DNA from: XYD12-FULL-36-8 sp964613805
Lineage (GTDB): Bacteria > Bacteroidota > Ignavibacteria > Ignavibacteriales > Ignavibacteriaceae
DNA length: 64,000 bases
Direction of reading: 5' to 3'
Assembly (NCBI GenBank): GCA_964613805.1
Contig: CAZTJF010000001.1
Coordinates: 1-64,000, forward strand
Part shown: in pieces, positions 62,325 through 64,000 of the stretch
Layout of the letters: each line of letters opens with the position of its first letter
How positions within the stretch are numbered: the first letter of the stretch is position 1
Notes under the pieces: generated by a model
Database searches by the model: none
Told to the model about the DNA's origin: nothing
Seen by the model: only the letters and a program-made list of their open reading frames with translations
Translations under genes and position numbers: made by a program

Positions 62325-63245
62325 ATGAAAAATCATTTTTTTTATCAGCTTGCTTCTATTCTGTTACTCATTTCTCTATCAGTTTTCCCTCAGCAAGTAA
62401 GGATAATTGAACCAATTACTTTGCTTGCAGCTGGTGCTGAAGAATATCAGATGCCAAAAATTTCTCCTGACGGGAAAACGGTTGCATTTGGAGGTACGAA
62501 TAACAATGGCATTTTTCTTACAAATTATTTTGGCGGCGAAGTAAAACGATTAGTTAATTATGCAGCAGCGGGATGGAATATGAAGTGGTCGCCAAACTCT
62601 GATGCAATTATAACGAGAGCAAATCTTTGGGGTGAAGATTTTATAACCAAAAAGAGTGCTGTTATTCTTTTCGATTTGGAAGGAAAGGAACAAAATCTTT
62701 CTGGCACTCTCGATGATGTTGGAATGCCTTTCTGGTCAACCAGCGGAAATTCAGTTTGGTGGGAAGAAGGAACCGCCAATTTTCGAAGCTTCGCACTAAA
62801 AATAACCGAAGATGAGAATGTTGCAATTAATAACAACAGCAATATCATTAAGATAAAAGATGGAGTTCCGTCAGTAACAAAACCTGTTGATGGTGAATAT
62901 CTTTTTGTTGAGTGGTCTCTTGATAACACCAAAGCCGCTATCAGCGTTGTTGGTAAAGGTATATTTGTGTACGACACTAAAACTGAAAAGATTTACGATT
63001 TTGGAATAGGGGAATATCCATCGTGGATAAACAATGAGCAGCTTATTTTCATGGTTGTTTCAGATGATGGTCATGAAATTAAGAATGCCGATATTTATTG
63101 CTATAATTATGATGGTAAATTCCTTGCTGATTTAACTTACGGATTCGAACAGCCAGCTTTGTATCCTTGGGCAAGCAGAGATGGAAAGATTGTCTTTCAA
63201 TCACCAGATGGTAAAATTTATAAAATGCAGATTGATATAAAGTAG
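62325..63245 (+). CDS. Exported TolB-like (PD40) beta-propeller protein
   Basis: A 306-residue protein; signal peptide 1-22. The mature part has WD40-like PD40 repeats: MPKISPDGKTVAFGG, NMKWSPNSDAIITRA, MPFWSTSGNSVWW, LYPWASRDGKIVFQS. These propellers occur in TolB and in periplasmic peptidase-like sensors; no catalytic domain is attached here. It starts two bases after the membrane-protein gene, with which it is probably co-expressed. Its ligand is unknown. Confidence 0.82.
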   Translation: MKNHFFYQLASILLLISLSVFPQQVRIIEPITLLAAGAEEYQMPKISPDGKTVAFGGTNNNGIFLTNYFGGEVKRLVNYAAAGWNMKWSPNSDAIITRANLWGEDFITKKSAVILFDLEGKEQNLSGTLDDVGMPFWSTSGNSVWWEEGTANFRSFALKITEDENVAINNNSNIIKIKDGVPSVTKPVDGEYLFVEWSLDNTKAAISVVGKGIFVYDTKTEKIYDFGIGEYPSWINNEQLIFMVVSDDGHEIKNADIYCYNYDGKFLADLTYGFEQPALYPWASRDGKIVFQSPDGKIYKMQIDIK

Positions 63246-63289
63246 GACAGTCTGCTAAATGCGGATTCTTGTCTGTTTATGGAGCATCA

Positions 63290-64000
63290 ATGACATCAAA
63301 AGAAATAAGACAACAATTTTTAGACTTCTTCAAAAGTAAAGAACACAAAATAGTTTCAAGTGCACCGGTTGTTCCGTTTGACGATCCCACACTGCTTTTT
63401 GCTAATGCGGGAATGAACCAATTTAAAGATTTATTCCTGGCAAAAGGAACTCGTGATTACAAACGTGCAGTTAATACCCAAAAGTGTATTCGTGTTAGCG
63501 GAAAGCATAATGACTTAGAGGAAGTTGGGCACGATACTTATCATCATACATTTTTTGAGATGCTTGGTAATTGGTCGTTCGGAGATTACTATAAAGCTGA
63601 AGCGATAGAGTGGGCTTGGGAACTTTTAACTGAAGTGTGGAAACTTCCTAAAGAAAGATTGTGGGCTACAGTTTACAGAACTGATGACGAGGCTTTTACT
63701 TGTTGGAAAACAAAAACCGATATCAATCCAAAACACATTTTGCGTTTTGATGAGAAAGATAATTTCTGGGAGATGGGGGAAACTGGACCTTGCGGACCCT
63801 GTTCGGAAATTCACATCAATGTTGGGGATGATTATGATAATCCTAAATATGTAAATGCTGGAGTTCCAGGGTGTATAGAGATTTGGAATCTTGTTTTCAT
63901 TCAGTACAACAGAGATGAAAAAGGGAAACTTCATGAACTTCCTGCTAAGCATGTTGATACAGGAATGGGATTCGAACGTGTATGTGCAGTTCTTCAGAAA
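63290..64000 (+). CDS. alaS: Alanyl-tRNA synthetase, N-terminal part (3' truncated by window edge)
   Basis: The first 237 codons of a class II aminoacyl-tRNA synthetase that charges tRNA-Ala. The start is ATG 63290, with GGAG at 63281-63284. Visible family segments: IRQQFLDFFKSKEHKIVSSAPVVP, LLFANAGMNQFKDLFLA, NTQKCIRVSGKHNDLEEVG, YHHTFFEMLGNWSFGDYYK, NFWEMGETGPCGPCSEIH, WNLVFIQYNRD and LPAKHVDTGMGFERV. The frame is open to the last base. Confidence 0.97.
   Translation, partial: MTSKEIRQQFLDFFKSKEHKIVSSAPVVPFDDPTLLFANAGMNQFKDLFLAKGTRDYKRAVNTQKCIRVSGKHNDLEEVGHDTYHHTFFEMLGNWSFGDYYKAEAIEWAWELLTEVWKLPKERLWATVYRTDDEAFTCWKTKTDINPKHILRFDEKDNFWEMGETGPCGPCSEIHINVGDDYDNPKYVNAGVPGCIEIWNLVFIQYNRDEKGKLHELPAKHVDTGMGFERVCAVLQK

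Noticed and set aside
62558..62977. A 139-codon minus-strand frame inside the TolB-like gene
   Set aside because: It is antisense to a gene with clear PD40 repeats and has no ribosome-binding site or family resemblance.
63626..63952. A 108-codon minus-strand frame inside alaS
   Set aside because: It is a shadow of highly conserved synthetase sequence.

Overview
The window is AT-rich bacterial chromosome, densely coding on both strands. It suggests a member of the Ignavibacteria (Bacteroidota/Chlorobi relatives). The main reason is that five predicted exported proteins end in the type IX secretion (T9SS) sorting domain with the 'YPNPFNP(S/T)T' box typical of that group, and a sixth ends in a variant form. 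A PorV/PorQ-type barrel, a TonB receptor with a carboxypeptidase-regulatory N-domain, Omp28-like proteins and a fused CcoN-CcoO cbb3 oxidase agree with this. The assignment is inference from protein features, not a taxonomic search. No rRNA, tRNA, CRISPR array, complete insertion sequence or prophage was recognised.

Layout. 1-2.2 kb: end of valS, a DinB-fold protein and a small exported protein. 2.2-7.2 kb (minus strand): an ABC-2 exporter pair with a LysA-like PLP decarboxylase, then a zinc-finger/FecR anti-sigma-like membrane protein and a DUF1059 protein. 7.4-11.1 kb: YtxH protein, aldo/keto reductase and a CHASE-PAS-HisKA_2 histidine kinase. 11.3-21.1 kb: a secreted phosphodiester-glycosidase-like T9SS protein, a CsgG/TolB-like protein, and a five-gene minus-strand group (DUF6029 barrel, TlpA-like thioredoxin, T9SS protein, Omp28-T9SS protein, Omp28-PEGA lipoprotein) that looks like an envelope thiol-redox module. 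21.4-30.9 kb: POT/MFS transporter, then TonB receptor, 1254-residue exported protein and PorV-like barrel, closed by a strong terminator.

31-35 kb: acyl-CoA synthetase, small zinc-ribbon protein and a Ycf48/BNR-like T9SS protein. 35.1-44.1 kb (minus strand): a full cbb3 oxidase locus in the order ccoI, ccoS, ccoNO, ccoQ, ccoP, ccoG, ccoH and a SafE/UreH-like membrane protein, so copper loading, assembly and structural genes lie together. 44.5-53.4 kb: ABC exporter, thioredoxin lipoprotein, GH13 amylase, orphan nucleotidyltransferase, small membrane protein, DUF885 lipoprotein and AI-2E-type permease. 53.4-58.5 kb (minus strand): an unusual set of DUF4922 (HIT/GalT-like), two glycosyltransferases and a SpoIID/LytB protein. 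58.6-64 kb: BNR/sialidase-like T9SS protein, arginase, a membrane protein, a TolB-like propeller and the start of alaS.

The least ordinary feature is a population of short palindromic repeats. Several lie between genes, but three genes carry them in frame: two T9SS sorting domains have palindromes at the same inter-strand loop (one has a second insertion at another loop), and a DUF885 lipoprotein has two head-to-tail palindromes before its signal peptide. This resembles the protein-coding palindromic elements known from Rickettsia, here concentrated in loops that tolerate extra residues.
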